Assembly (NCBI RefSeq): GCF_900115465.1
Contig: NZ_FOWN01000011.1
Span: 1 to 64,000, forward strand
Direction of reading: 5' to 3'
Length of the DNA stretch: 64,000 bases
DNA from: Halolactibacillus alkaliphilus
GTDB taxonomy: Bacteria > Bacillota > Bacilli > Bacillales > Amphibacillaceae
The position numbers and the translations under genes were made by a program. How positions within the stretch are numbered: the first letter of the stretch is position 1; each line of letters begins with the position of its first letter. Positions 35,396 to 43,529 of this stretch are shown in pieces. The notes beneath the pieces were generated by a model. It was not told the DNA's origin. It was given only the letters and a program-made list of their open reading frames with translations, and ran no database searches.

Positions 35396-36994
35396 TTAAT
35401 TAGAATATCTAAAATAATCAAAATCTGCATGTAGGCGTTGACCAGAGTTATCTTGTACACACATACCTACAAACGCTCCAGTAAAGAACCCACCACCACG
35501 GATATAATCATCTGAAAGTTTATATGATTTAAATGTTGGGCCAATTCTTTTGAACGTTTCGCCATCGAGACTATAACTATAGTAATAGTCATTTACCTCA
35601 ACGTTCACGCGTAAATATACCGCTTCAGAATTACCTAAGACAATTTCTTCACCTTTTATTGGTTGACTAAAGCTGAGATTATCTAAGACCATTAAGTCAA
35701 GAATACGGCCTTTCTCTTCATGATGAGTGATATTTAAATATGTCCAGTTATCGGTATTGTAGTAATTCACAAGCCCGGCTTGTTGCTGGAACGTGACCGG
35801 ATTAAATTCTACTTTTGTTTCTGCTTCAAAAGTAAAGTCTTGCCAACGTCTAGCAATAAGTGCTTGCGTAAAGAGTGATGTAAGGGACTCGCGACCTTTT
35901 AAGCGTAAGTACCCTGGGCGCTCACTTAAAGATAAAATATCTTCACCTAACGGGATGCGCAATGATTGAAAATCAAGAGGCAATATTGATTCATCAAAAT
36001 CCACTATCTCCGCAGCTTTAGCCAATGGTTGTTCCTTGATAGCTGGTCCATCGATTTTGTCTTGTGGGTAGTTACCACCAACGATGTACGGCCAGTTATC
36101 GTGCCATTCGATTCGTTGGATGGCTGTCTCTCTTCCAAGAGGGCAAAACCCACGTGGGTCGAGTAATGGCTCGTTCTCTTTTGGAAGCACACGACCAGTT
36201 AAATGAACAAAGAACCATTCATCGGTATGTGTTTTAACAAGTGAGCCATGACCTGCTTTTTGTAAGAGAATCCGCGGGTGGCCAAAAGATGAAATAAGCG
36301 GATTTTCTGGATGAACCTCATATGGCCCATCAATATTTTTCGAGCGGGCGATTGTTGCCTGGTGATCAAATTTAGTTCCGCCTTCAGCTGTTAATAGGTA
36401 GTAATAATCATCGATAAAATAAAGGTGAGGGGCTTCGGTTAACTTTACGTCCGTTCCTTCAAAAATAATTTTTTTATCGCCAACAAGCTTTTCTTGATTG
36501 TGATCATACTCTTGGAGTACGATACCATAAAAATTATGGTGACCTTCTCTAGGATCCCATACCATGTTCACGAAATACTTCTTTCCGTCCTTAGGGTTAT
36601 GGAACAGTGATGGATCAAAACCAGATGAATTCATATAAATCGGTTCGGACCACTCGCCATCAATTGTGTCACATGTTGTTAGATAGTTATGAGCATCTTT
36701 CCACTGTCCATCTGTTACTTTAATATCAGAATAGATAAGCCAGAACTTACCGTCGTGGTAGGATAACTGAGGTGCCCATACCCCTCCGGAATTTGGATTT
36801 CCTTTCATATCAAGCAAAGAAGTACGATTTAAAGGACGAGAAACGAGTTCCCAATGCTTTAAGTCTTTTGAGTGATGAATGCTGACACCGGGGAACCATT
36901 CAAATGTTGATGTTGCAATGTAGTAATCTTCACCACTGCGGCAAATACTAGGATCAGGGTTAAAACCAGTTAAAATAGGGTTTTGAATTTTCAT
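35396..36994 (-). CDS. GH43 beta-xylosidase (XynB type, with C-terminal beta-sandwich)
   Basis: 532 residues, cytoplasmic. The five-bladed propeller (about 1-320) has the GH43 triad: Asp14 in 'FNPDPSI' (base), Asp127 in 'SSGFDPSL' and Glu187 in 'LTEAPHLYF' (acid). A DUF1349/concanavalin-like beta-sandwich (about 330-530) matches the GH43_11 xylosidase layout. It removes xylose from the non-reducing end of xylo-oligosaccharides. GGAGGT precedes the ATG. It is the last gene of the minus-strand operon GH39-GH8-GH43, 18 bp after GH8. Confidence 0.95.
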   Translation of the reverse strand: MKIQNPILTGFNPDPSICRSGEDYYIATSTFEWFPGVSIHHSKDLKHWELVSRPLNRTSLLDMKGNPNSGGVWAPQLSYHDGKFWLIYSDIKVTDGQWKDAHNYLTTCDTIDGEWSEPIYMNSSGFDPSLFHNPKDGKKYFVNMVWDPREGHHNFYGIVLQEYDHNQEKLVGDKKIIFEGTDVKLTEAPHLYFIDDYYYLLTAEGGTKFDHQATIARSKNIDGPYEVHPENPLISSFGHPRILLQKAGHGSLVKTHTDEWFFVHLTGRVLPKENEPLLDPRGFCPLGRETAIQRIEWHDNWPYIVGGNYPQDKIDGPAIKEQPLAKAAEIVDFDESILPLDFQSLRIPLGEDILSLSERPGYLRLKGRESLTSLFTQALIARRWQDFTFEAETKVEFNPVTFQQQAGLVNYYNTDNWTYLNITHHEEKGRILDLMVLDNLSFSQPIKGEEIVLGNSEAVYLRVNVEVNDYYYSYSLDGETFKRIGPTFKSYKLSDDYIRGGGFFTGAFVGMCVQDNSGQRLHADFDYFRYSN

Positions 36995-37012
36995 GTTGTT
37001 ACCTCCAGTTAA

Positions 37013-38155
37013 TTAAGTGTTTTTCGGAAAATATATATTAAATTGTCCAGCTAAAGCAAGCAGACTAAAGAAATATAAACAGTTATCATAGTAACGACGA
37101 TCACCTTGTCTCAAAGGCATTTCGAAGAAACTTGTCACATATTTATTTGCCAGGTCTGTATTACGCGCTAAACCACCAGCGGCTAGCGTTGCGAATAAGC
37201 CGACCGGGTGTAATGCCGGTTCTTCAAAAGGCGTCCCATCGACTTTGTAGCGACGATAATCTGTCATTGGGATATCTTTAAAAAAAAGCTGTAGACGATC
37301 AATCACCTCTACGGGTGTTTTTTGGTCATTAAACCATTCTGCATCCAAGGCAATATTGGTGCTGACACGATAGGAATCACTAAAGAAATCACCAAAACCA
37401 CGGATATGGTTAGGTGTCCCGTCATAAAAGGCATACTCTGGCGAAAGTCCGGTGATAGGGTGTGCGGCTAGGTCAATATACTCCCGACTCCGCTTCGCTG
37501 CTTCCTTCCAAAAGGAACGGTCTTCTTCATTTGCCCACTCACCAAATAGTTCGTAGAAATGTGGTAAGTGATAGGAAGGGTCACTAAAATCGACTTCTGG
37601 TACAAACTTAATCAGATGGTTGTCTAAGTCCCACATTGTGTGCCCATCATTTGTTGTACCTTTTGTTAGACAGCGGCGCAGAATGGCTTTTGCTTGTTCA
37701 CTATAATTAAACGGTGCTTCACGATCGCCGAAGCGGTGTGAGGCAAAAAATAAACTCATCGCAAAATATTCTTCGCCGTCCGGAGCTGGTCCATAAGCAT
37801 TTTTTGTCCCATTCAATTGACATGACCAAGCAAAATAACCTGCGTGTATACCTTGTTCCATATACATATGCGTCTTGGTCCAATGCCAAATACGATCAAA
37901 AACGTTTTGATTATTCATTTGAACGGCCATCATCATGCCATAAGACTGCCCTTCCGTACGAACATCGTTGTTGCCGGTATCAACAACATAACCCATCCCG
38001 TCAGCTGTCTCAAAATAAATTTGTAAGTCGGGGTCTTTGTCAGTGAATAATCTTTCCCACGTATCTATAATCTTTTCATTGATGGCTGCTTGAGTGATAC
38101 CTAAGTCAAGCAAGCGATTTGTGTAACGATCTGTATAGTAGGCGCCTGTAGTCAT
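37013..38155 (-). CDS. GH8 reducing-end xylose-releasing exo-oligoxylanase (Rex)
   Basis: 380 residues, cytoplasmic (alpha/alpha)6 barrel. 'DVRTEGQSYGMMMAVQMNNQ' with acid Glu68 is near identical to the Rex motif of B. halodurans, and 'GIHAGYFAWSCQLNGTKN' and 'YGPAPDGEEYFAMSLFFASH' follow. Asp in 'FSDSYRVSTN' (about 260) is the presumed base. Rex enzymes remove xylose from the reducing end of oligomers of three or more residues, complementing GH43. It is second in the operon, 49 bp after GH39. The ribosome binding site is AAGGAG, complement of about 38162-38167. Confidence 0.95.
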   Translation of the reverse strand: MTTGAYYTDRYTNRLLDLGITQAAINEKIIDTWERLFTDKDPDLQIYFETADGMGYVVDTGNNDVRTEGQSYGMMMAVQMNNQNVFDRIWHWTKTHMYMEQGIHAGYFAWSCQLNGTKNAYGPAPDGEEYFAMSLFFASHRFGDREAPFNYSEQAKAILRRCLTKGTTNDGHTMWDLDNHLIKFVPEVDFSDPSYHLPHFYELFGEWANEEDRSFWKEAAKRSREYIDLAAHPITGLSPEYAFYDGTPNHIRGFGDFFSDSYRVSTNIALDAEWFNDQKTPVEVIDRLQLFFKDIPMTDYRRYKVDGTPFEEPALHPVGLFATLAAGGLARNTDLANKYVTSFFEMPLRQGDRRYYDNCLYFFSLLALAGQFNIYFPKNT

Positions 38156-38204
38156 ATGAATGCTCCTTATATAATAAGTTTTGTAGTTATTAACTTGCTA
38201 TTGG

Positions 38205-39677
38205 TTAATATGAAGTAATGAGACGGTCGTCTAAACCTGGATAGCTATCGGTATTATCTGTTATAGGTACAATTGTGAGTAAGCGAACTTCGTTCTTACT
38301 AAGTGTGACAGATAGCGATGGCCCATGGATTTGTTCAGTCTCAATACAAGGGGTATCTGTTTTTTTAATGAGATCAATCTGCTGTTTTGACGGGAAGCGA
38401 GGACGGCCAAGTTGTTGCCATGTACGCCAAGGGTTCCCGGCTGTCTCGGTCAACCGTTCATGTTGGATAAAGTAATCTGTTTGTGCTTCTTTTAAAGTGA
38501 CTGTTTTGGTTAAATGATCTACCTCCCCTTTTTCGTCTGTATAGTGCCATAAGAGACAAGTTATGCGCCCGTCTTCTGTTTTTGTTACTAACATGTTGTC
38601 ATCTTGAGCTAAAATCGTCTCCCCTAGTTGTTTAAAAAAACGATATAAGTGATAAGTAGGCTTTCTAATACCGTGAAAAGCCATCATCCCAAAACCACCA
38701 TGAAAGAGTGCTTTAGGTACACCAAACTCTTCAAAAACATCACTAAAAGTCCAGTAGCTAAAACCGTCAACATATTGAGGTGCTTTAGCTAGTACGCCAG
38801 CTAAATAACTTGCATTAACAAGTGTATCGTGAACGGGGTTAATCGGTGAATAGGACGTGTTAAACTCGGTAATATAAAATGGTAAATGGCTAAAGCCTTG
38901 TTGGTCAATTCGGTTTCTAACTGACTCGAGTTGATTGAGCATATCTTGAGGTGGCTCTAAGTCTTGATAATAATAGTCAAATGTGACCTTTGGTGGCTTT
39001 GATGTGTAGGCATGACGGGTAAAGAAATCGAGTGGGACATCATGTTTTTTTACATAGGTTAAAAAGTCATCTACCCAGTGATCTGAGCCCCCACAAATAG
39101 CAGGTCCACCAACCATTAGTTTTGAGTCAATCCGTTTAATACAAAGTACTGTTTGGTGATAGAGTTCGAAGTAAGCTTGTTGGTCTTTATCTTTCCAGAA
39201 ATTTGTTAAGTTTGGTTCGTTCCACACTTCTATTGGCCATGTCCTAACTTCTAAAAGACCGTACCGATCAATAAAGTGGCGAATCGTCGCATCAACTAAT
39301 TGACACCATTGACTCATCTCTTTAGGTGGGGTGATGTTACCTTCCCAGTAGAAAACGGTCTCATCACTGGAGCTTAGCGACTTGGGCATAAAACCCAATT
39401 CGAGAAAAGGTTTAATCTTTATCTCCAAGAATCTATCAAAAATGCGGTCGATATATGTAAAGTTATAAAAAGGTTTGCAACCGCTTCTTGTCTTATGTTC
39501 TTGGTAAATGCCAATATCTTCATGGAATAACCCGTGACCACGAATATATGTAAATCCGATCTCCTGTTGTACTTGTTCTAAATGACGCATGTACTCCTCT
39601 TGTAAAGCAAGGCCTAAACGTCCGGTTCCAACCGAGTAATGAATGACTTGCTGTCGCGTCTGTTTCGACTGTTTCAT
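38205..39677 (-). CDS. GH39 beta-xylosidase
   Basis: 490 residues, cytoplasmic. (beta/alpha)8 barrel with the acid/base Glu154 in 'EVWNEPNLTNFW' and the nucleophile Glu271 in 'FYITEFNTSY', followed by a small beta-sandwich (about 370-480). It is a retaining xylosidase acting on xylo-oligosaccharides. It is first in its operon, with AAAGGAG before the ATG, read from the divergent control region at 39746-39864. Confidence 0.93.
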   Translation of the reverse strand: MKQSKQTRQQVIHYSVGTGRLGLALQEEYMRHLEQVQQEIGFTYIRGHGLFHEDIGIYQEHKTRSGCKPFYNFTYIDRIFDRFLEIKIKPFLELGFMPKSLSSSDETVFYWEGNITPPKEMSQWCQLVDATIRHFIDRYGLLEVRTWPIEVWNEPNLTNFWKDKDQQAYFELYHQTVLCIKRIDSKLMVGGPAICGGSDHWVDDFLTYVKKHDVPLDFFTRHAYTSKPPKVTFDYYYQDLEPPQDMLNQLESVRNRIDQQGFSHLPFYITEFNTSYSPINPVHDTLVNASYLAGVLAKAPQYVDGFSYWTFSDVFEEFGVPKALFHGGFGMMAFHGIRKPTYHLYRFFKQLGETILAQDDNMLVTKTEDGRITCLLWHYTDEKGEVDHLTKTVTLKEAQTDYFIQHERLTETAGNPWRTWQQLGRPRFPSKQQIDLIKKTDTPCIETEQIHGPSLSVTLSKNEVRLLTIVPITDNTDSYPGLDDRLITSY

Positions 39678-39745
39678 CGTCTGTTCACTCCTTTAATTAG
39701 CTATTGTCTATAACGTTAGATAATCGATTACGTTCATCTTACAAA

Positions 39746-39864
39746 AGAAAGCGCTTTAAATTAAGGGGAGGTTCTATAGGTTTTGGTGAAAAAACTATAG
39801 AAAATCACATAATCTATAGTTTTTACAGTGAATCATATAGTAAAATCAGATGAAAGCGCTTCAA
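39746..39864. promoter_or_regulatory. Divergent control region of the xylan locus: response-regulator boxes flanked by cre-like sites
   Basis: Three copies of a CTATAGTTTT-like box lie in the middle: 39774-39784 (CTATAGGTTTT), 39789-39800 (reverse) and 39814-39824 (CTATAGTTTTT). AGAAAGCGCTTTAA (39746-39759) and TGAAAGCGCTTCAA (39851-39864) lie on either side, toward the GH39 operon and the 39908 operon respectively. The boxes recur at 43419-43442. The layout suggests activation of both sides by one AraC-type regulator, with CcpA repression of each. Confidence 0.7.
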
Positions 39865-39907
39865 ATTATGATAGGATAAAAGTGAATTTAGTAAAGGAAG
39901 TGACAAC

Positions 39908-40180
39908 ATGAAGCCAAATGTCGCCCAGATAATCGTTGTAGTTATCTACGTGCTCGTTTTACAATTTTACTTTAATCAACCAGATCGACATCTTCTGCAC
40001 TTACTATTAGGTGTTGCACTTAGTGTGTTTCCTTTTAAAGTATATAAAAATTTAAAGCAGCGCAACAAAAAAAAAGGCCCAGCTACCTTTTATCGTTTTT
40101 TGTTTCATCATCTATACGTTGTTTATTTGGTACCTGCAGCCCTTTATTGTACGTTTGATGGTGTAGAAGATGAAACATAG
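39908..40180 (+). CDS. Small three-helix membrane protein, unknown
   Basis: 90 residues with hydrophobic helices at about 5-22, 28-47 and 68-84 and a basic loop 'KNLKQRNKKKG' between the second and third. No family is recognised. AAAGGAAG lies 10 nt before the ATG. Its end overlaps the lipoprotein gene by 11 bp, and DUF624 and YesM kinase genes follow on the same strand. It is therefore the first gene of a four-gene signalling operon read from the divergent control region. It may be a membrane partner of the kinase or lipoprotein; that is inference. Confidence 0.7.
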   Translation: MKPNVAQIIVVVIYVLVLQFYFNQPDRHLLHLLLGVALSVFPFKVYKNLKQRNKKKGPATFYRFLFHHLYVVYLVPAALYCTFDGVEDET

Positions 40181-40721
40181 CCGCTTATTAGTCAGTAGTA
40201 TAGTTGGATTGTTATTAATAATGACAGGGTGTTATAACAGTGAGGCCAATCATCATAGCGAAGATGTTTTTAACGTGAGTTTTATTTCAAGTGTCCCAAC
40301 AAATATAAGTGAAGACATAGAAGAGTATATTGCTGATTTTTTATCAAATGATTTACCTGAAGGGACACGTGTACGTGTGAATATGTTTTTACCTTCGCAT
40401 GACCGTTTGACGATTGAAATGATTGATAGACAAGCGGACGTAGTCATTGTTGATGAAGGGCTAGAACAATTAATGCTAGATCCATATTATTTAGTGCCAC
40501 TTGATAAGTATGAGGAGCGTGTTCTTGAAGACGTCACACCTTATATGACGATAGATGACCGCATTGATGAACAGCATTTATATTTAGTGCCACTTAGAAG
40601 TCAATCACCCTTTATCCAAGCCCTTGGCTACCGTTTACCCTATGATTTAATCATAGGTGTCGTAGAATCGAGTCCCCATCAAGAACTAGGTCATAAATTA
40701 GTTGATCAATGGTTAGAGTAG
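40170..40721 (+). CDS. Half-size binding-protein-like lipoprotein
   Basis: 183 residues. The signal peptide has the lipobox 'IMTGC' (Cys21). The mature part has alternating beta/alpha pattern, including 'VFNVSFISSVPTNISEDIEE', 'RVRVNMFLPSHDRLTIEMID' and 'ADVVIVDEGLEQLMLDPYYL'. This looks like one lobe of a type 2 periplasmic-binding fold but is far shorter than a true solute-binding protein (400 or more). No family is assigned. It is translationally coupled to the small membrane protein and lies upstream of DUF624 and the YesM-type kinase, so a ligand-presenting accessory of the kinase is a plausible role. Confidence 0.65.
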   Translation: MKHSRLLVSSIVGLLLIMTGCYNSEANHHSEDVFNVSFISSVPTNISEDIEEYIADFLSNDLPEGTRVRVNMFLPSHDRLTIEMIDRQADVVIVDEGLEQLMLDPYYLVPLDKYEERVLEDVTPYMTIDDRIDEQHLYLVPLRSQSPFIQALGYRLPYDLIIGVVESSPHQELGHKLVDQWLE

Positions 40722-40724
40722 AAA

Positions 40725-40761
40725 AGGAGGTGGAGCTAGACGTTTCGTCTAGCGACTAATG
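40725..40761 (+). promoter_or_regulatory. Shine-Dalgarno, intervening hairpin and start codon of yesL
   Basis: AGGAGG (40725-40730) and the ATG (40759) are 28 nt apart, too far for normal initiation. GCTAGACG (40735-40742) and CGTCTAGC (40746-40753) form a perfect 8-bp hairpin with loop TTT between them. Folding leaves 4 + 5 = 9 nt of effective spacing, which is optimal. An in-frame TAG at 40750 excludes an earlier start. Confidence 0.75.
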
Positions 40762-41460
40762 GGAAGTAATTACGGCTTTGTATCGACATCTTTTTATCGC
40801 GCCTTAGAATGGGTATGGTATTTTGTTTATGTACAATTACTTTTTTTGTTTTCGTCTTTGTTTGGTATGATTATTTTTGGCTTGTTTCCAGCCTTTTATA
40901 GTGTGAACGTGGTAATGGACCGCTGGATTAAAGGAGACAAACAATTTTCAATTTTCAACGTGTTTATGACGAGCTTTAAAAAACATTTCTTTATAGCAAA
41001 TGGCTATGGTTTAGTTTTTTCACTAGGGCTTTATATATTGATGTTTAATTATCGTTATCTAGAAGTGGTGACAGGCTTTGAACATAGGATATTGGCTGTT
41101 GGATGGGTAATAACTATTGTGTTATTTGGCGTGGTGAGTTTATACTTATTTCCAGCACGTATTTTAACAAAAACCAGAGGGAAAGCGGTAGTAAAAAACA
41201 GTGTCATTTTAGCACTAGCAGCACCGCTTTCTTTGATCCTCCTCATAGTCTCAATACTAGCTTTAATGGCTGTATTGTATCTAGTACCTGGCATGATCCC
41301 GTTTTTATCCGTATCACTTTTTAGTTTTCTCATCATTGGGCAACTACAACTCGTGGTAAAAAGGCTACAGTACAAACAAATGCAACTTGAAGATCGAGAT
41401 GAGGCCTTGCTTGTCTCTGAAACGACACGCACATACTTAAAAGAATCAACGACTTCATGA
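40759..41460 (+). CDS. yesL: DUF624 (YesL) membrane protein
   Basis: 233 residues with five predicted helices. 'LFGMIIFGLFPAFYSVNVVM' (about 35-54) and 'FMTSFKKHFFIANGYGLVF' are the DUF624 signature region. In B. subtilis yesL stands next to yesM/yesN, as here next to the kinase. The function is unknown. The start codon is separated from its Shine-Dalgarno by a hairpin (see 40725-40761). The kinase gene begins 25 bp after its stop. Confidence 0.82.
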   Translation: MGSNYGFVSTSFYRALEWVWYFVYVQLLFLFSSLFGMIIFGLFPAFYSVNVVMDRWIKGDKQFSIFNVFMTSFKKHFFIANGYGLVFSLGLYILMFNYRYLEVVTGFEHRILAVGWVITIVLFGVVSLYLFPARILTKTRGKAVVKNSVILALAAPLSLILLIVSILALMAVLYLVPGMIPFLSVSLFSFLIIGQLQLVVKRLQYKQMQLEDRDEALLVSETTRTYLKESTTS

Positions 41461-41485
41461 GAAATAAGGCAAAGAGGGATGATCG

Positions 41486-43246
41486 ATGAAGAAAATATGG
41501 CAATCATTTAATGATTTAAAAATACGTAATAAGTTACTGATTGTTTATATGATTACTGTCCTGTTACCTATTATCATCTCTAATATTGTCTTTTACCAAA
41601 CGACAAGTGATAATTTTATTAAGCAGAAGAGGCGAGACGTTGATTTGATGACAGAAGAAACAAAAGACAACGTCAAACAGTTGATTGATCAAGCCCTTGG
41701 GTTATCAACTACCTTGTATATGGACATGCGATTGTATGACTTTTTTGATATGACTTATATCGACTTGGTTGATTACATTCAAGGCTATACTCAAGTGGTT
41801 CATCAATATCGAAAAACGATTCCCTTATATAACGCCGTTCAAGACATTCAATTTTACACAACGAATCCAACGATGCTTTATGCGGGTGGTGTCAATGAGT
41901 TAGGTGGCAATCAAGGAATCCCTTTATGGTATAAAACATTAGAACATGACGGTACCCCTCAAATCATTGTTTCAATGGAGGAAGAGGGCGTCTCATTAGA
42001 TGTCTATCGTAAACTGAATTATTTTTCACTGTACACCAAGTATTTACATGTTGTCCACTTCAGGCTTGATGAACGTATGTTAAAAGATGCCTTGCATAAT
42101 GCCTCTATTCAAGGCCATGTCTATTTGTTAGATAGTGAAGATCGCATCCTTTATGCGACAGATACTGATTATTTAGCTGGAGAATATTTTATTGATATGG
42201 CACAGTCTAGCGATAGTTATATTTCGAGTCAACACTTTTTAGATCAGTATGTAGAAGATTGGTCAATTGTAACGGTTGTAGATGAAGCGATTTATAAAAA
42301 TGAATTAGCTGATTCAACGACCTATATTTTATTACTCGGGTTAATGAATTTTACTTTGCCGGCTTTTCTTATTATTTATTTGTCACGCTCATTTCATACG
42401 CGATTAAATAATATTCTTGATCATACGAAACATATTGCGAAGAAGGATTTTGCTGAATATCCACACGTGAAATCTAAAGATGAAATTGGCCAACTGGCGA
42501 CACAAATAAATCGGATGACACGCAAAATGAATCAACTATTCAATGAAGTGTTCAAAGCGAATCTGGAGAAAAAAGAGTTAGAGTTAAGGGAGAAAGAAGC
42601 CCAACTCAGTGCACTCCAGAGTCAAATCAACCCACATTTCTTGTTTAACGCGCTGGAAACGATTCGCATGCGCAGCGTGATGAAAAATGAGGATGAAACG
42701 GCAATGATGATAGAAAATATGGCGGGAATTTTTAGAAATGCACTCAAATGGGGAAGTAATTGGGTGACGATTTTAGATGAAGTGCGCCTTATTTATGCTT
42801 TTTTAGAGATTCAGAGCTATAGGTTTGGTGAGCGTTTGCGCTACAAAGTCTATGTAGATGAGGCTTTAGCTGATTTTGAAATTCCTAACTTAAGTTTTTT
42901 ACCTTTTGTTGAGAATGCTTCGCTTCATGGGATTGAACCTAAAAAGGGAACGGGTGAGATAACAATTACCATTTCAAAAACAGTGTTAGGTATCCGTTTT
43001 GTTATTGAAGACAATGGTGTTGGTATTCCTGAGGAGCGACTGGAGAGTTTGAGAAAAAATATGACCGAAGGGGCGTCTATGGGTGACAGTGTGGGCATTG
43101 AAAATGTCTATTATCGATTAAAGTTATACTATAAAGATCAATTCAGGATGAAAATTGAAAGTGAGGAGGAAATCGGTACAACGGTAACGATTGATATACC
43201 GGAGCAGGATTCGAAATTGCAAGCTTATTTAAAAGTGTCAGAGTGA
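41486..43246 (+). CDS. Sensor histidine kinase (YesM family)
   Basis: 586 residues. Helix 1 (about 15-38), extracellular dCACHE-like domain (about 40-278), helix 2 (about 283-305), HAMP (about 306-358), a short coiled coil, then the His_kinase domain with phospho-acceptor His384 in 'QINPHFLFNALETIRM' and the HATPase N-box/G-box 'FVENASLHGIEPKKG' and 'IEDNGVGIPEERL'. It should phosphorylate a YesN-type regulator; the one at 33759 is the only candidate in the window. The ligand is probably a xylo-oligosaccharide or aldouronate, sensed directly or through the lipoprotein at 40170. Confidence 0.93.
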   Translation: MKKIWQSFNDLKIRNKLLIVYMITVLLPIIISNIVFYQTTSDNFIKQKRRDVDLMTEETKDNVKQLIDQALGLSTTLYMDMRLYDFFDMTYIDLVDYIQGYTQVVHQYRKTIPLYNAVQDIQFYTTNPTMLYAGGVNELGGNQGIPLWYKTLEHDGTPQIIVSMEEEGVSLDVYRKLNYFSLYTKYLHVVHFRLDERMLKDALHNASIQGHVYLLDSEDRILYATDTDYLAGEYFIDMAQSSDSYISSQHFLDQYVEDWSIVTVVDEAIYKNELADSTTYILLLGLMNFTLPAFLIIYLSRSFHTRLNNILDHTKHIAKKDFAEYPHVKSKDEIGQLATQINRMTRKMNQLFNEVFKANLEKKELELREKEAQLSALQSQINPHFLFNALETIRMRSVMKNEDETAMMIENMAGIFRNALKWGSNWVTILDEVRLIYAFLEIQSYRFGERLRYKVYVDEALADFEIPNLSFLPFVENASLHGIEPKKGTGEITITISKTVLGIRFVIEDNGVGIPEERLESLRKNMTEGASMGDSVGIENVYYRLKLYYKDQFRMKIESEEEIGTTVTIDIPEQDSKLQAYLKVSE

Positions 43247-43266
43247 GTCACACCAATGGTGTGACT
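43246..43266 (+). terminator. Possible terminator after the kinase gene
   Basis: AGTCACACC (43246-43254) and GGTGTGACT (43258-43266) pair over 9 bp with loop AAT and are followed by TTAACTTT, a weak T tract. The stop codon overlaps the 5' arm. Confidence 0.5.
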
Positions 43267-43296
43267 TTAACTTTACCCATTAAAGATAGTCAGGTC

Positions 43297-43321
43297 TTTA
43301 GTTCTTTTGAAAAGAACTAAA
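43297..43321. repeat. 25-nt perfect palindrome between kinase and binding-protein genes
   Basis: TTTAGTTCTTTT-G-AAAAGAACTAAA has perfect 12-nt arms, with no T tract after it. It could be an operator, a weak terminator or part of a structured RNA. No gene lies in 43247-43529. Confidence 0.55.
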
Positions 43322-43418
43322 CTTTGTGAGTGATAAGCTAAGTGATAGTATAAGACCTTTAGTCTGCTTATCTTATAGCTAAAGTTAGCGGAACTGTAAG
43401 CGTGTTCATGTAAAGTTT

Positions 43419-43488
43419 TTATAGTTTTGAGCTATAGTTTGTCCTGGTGAGTTTCATCCACGCCCGGGATATAATGAAAGTGCTTTCA
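43419..43488 (+). promoter_or_regulatory. Aldouronate transporter promoter: activator boxes, -10 and cre
   Basis: Two direct repeats, TTATAGTTTTGA (43419-43430) and GCTATAGTTTGT (43431-43442), match the boxes at 39774-39824. TATAAT (43470-43475) has no good -35, typical of an activator-dependent promoter. TGAAAGTGCTTTCA (43475-43488) is a cre-like palindrome at the start point. Confidence 0.7.
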
Positions 43489-43529
43489 AAGAAGGCGAAT
43501 AAAAGTAAAAGTTGAAAGGGGTTAGTCAA

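Noticed and set aside
37714-38046. 110-residue plus-strand frame inside the GH8 gene
   Set aside because: Antisense to a well-supported catalytic gene, no ribosome binding site.
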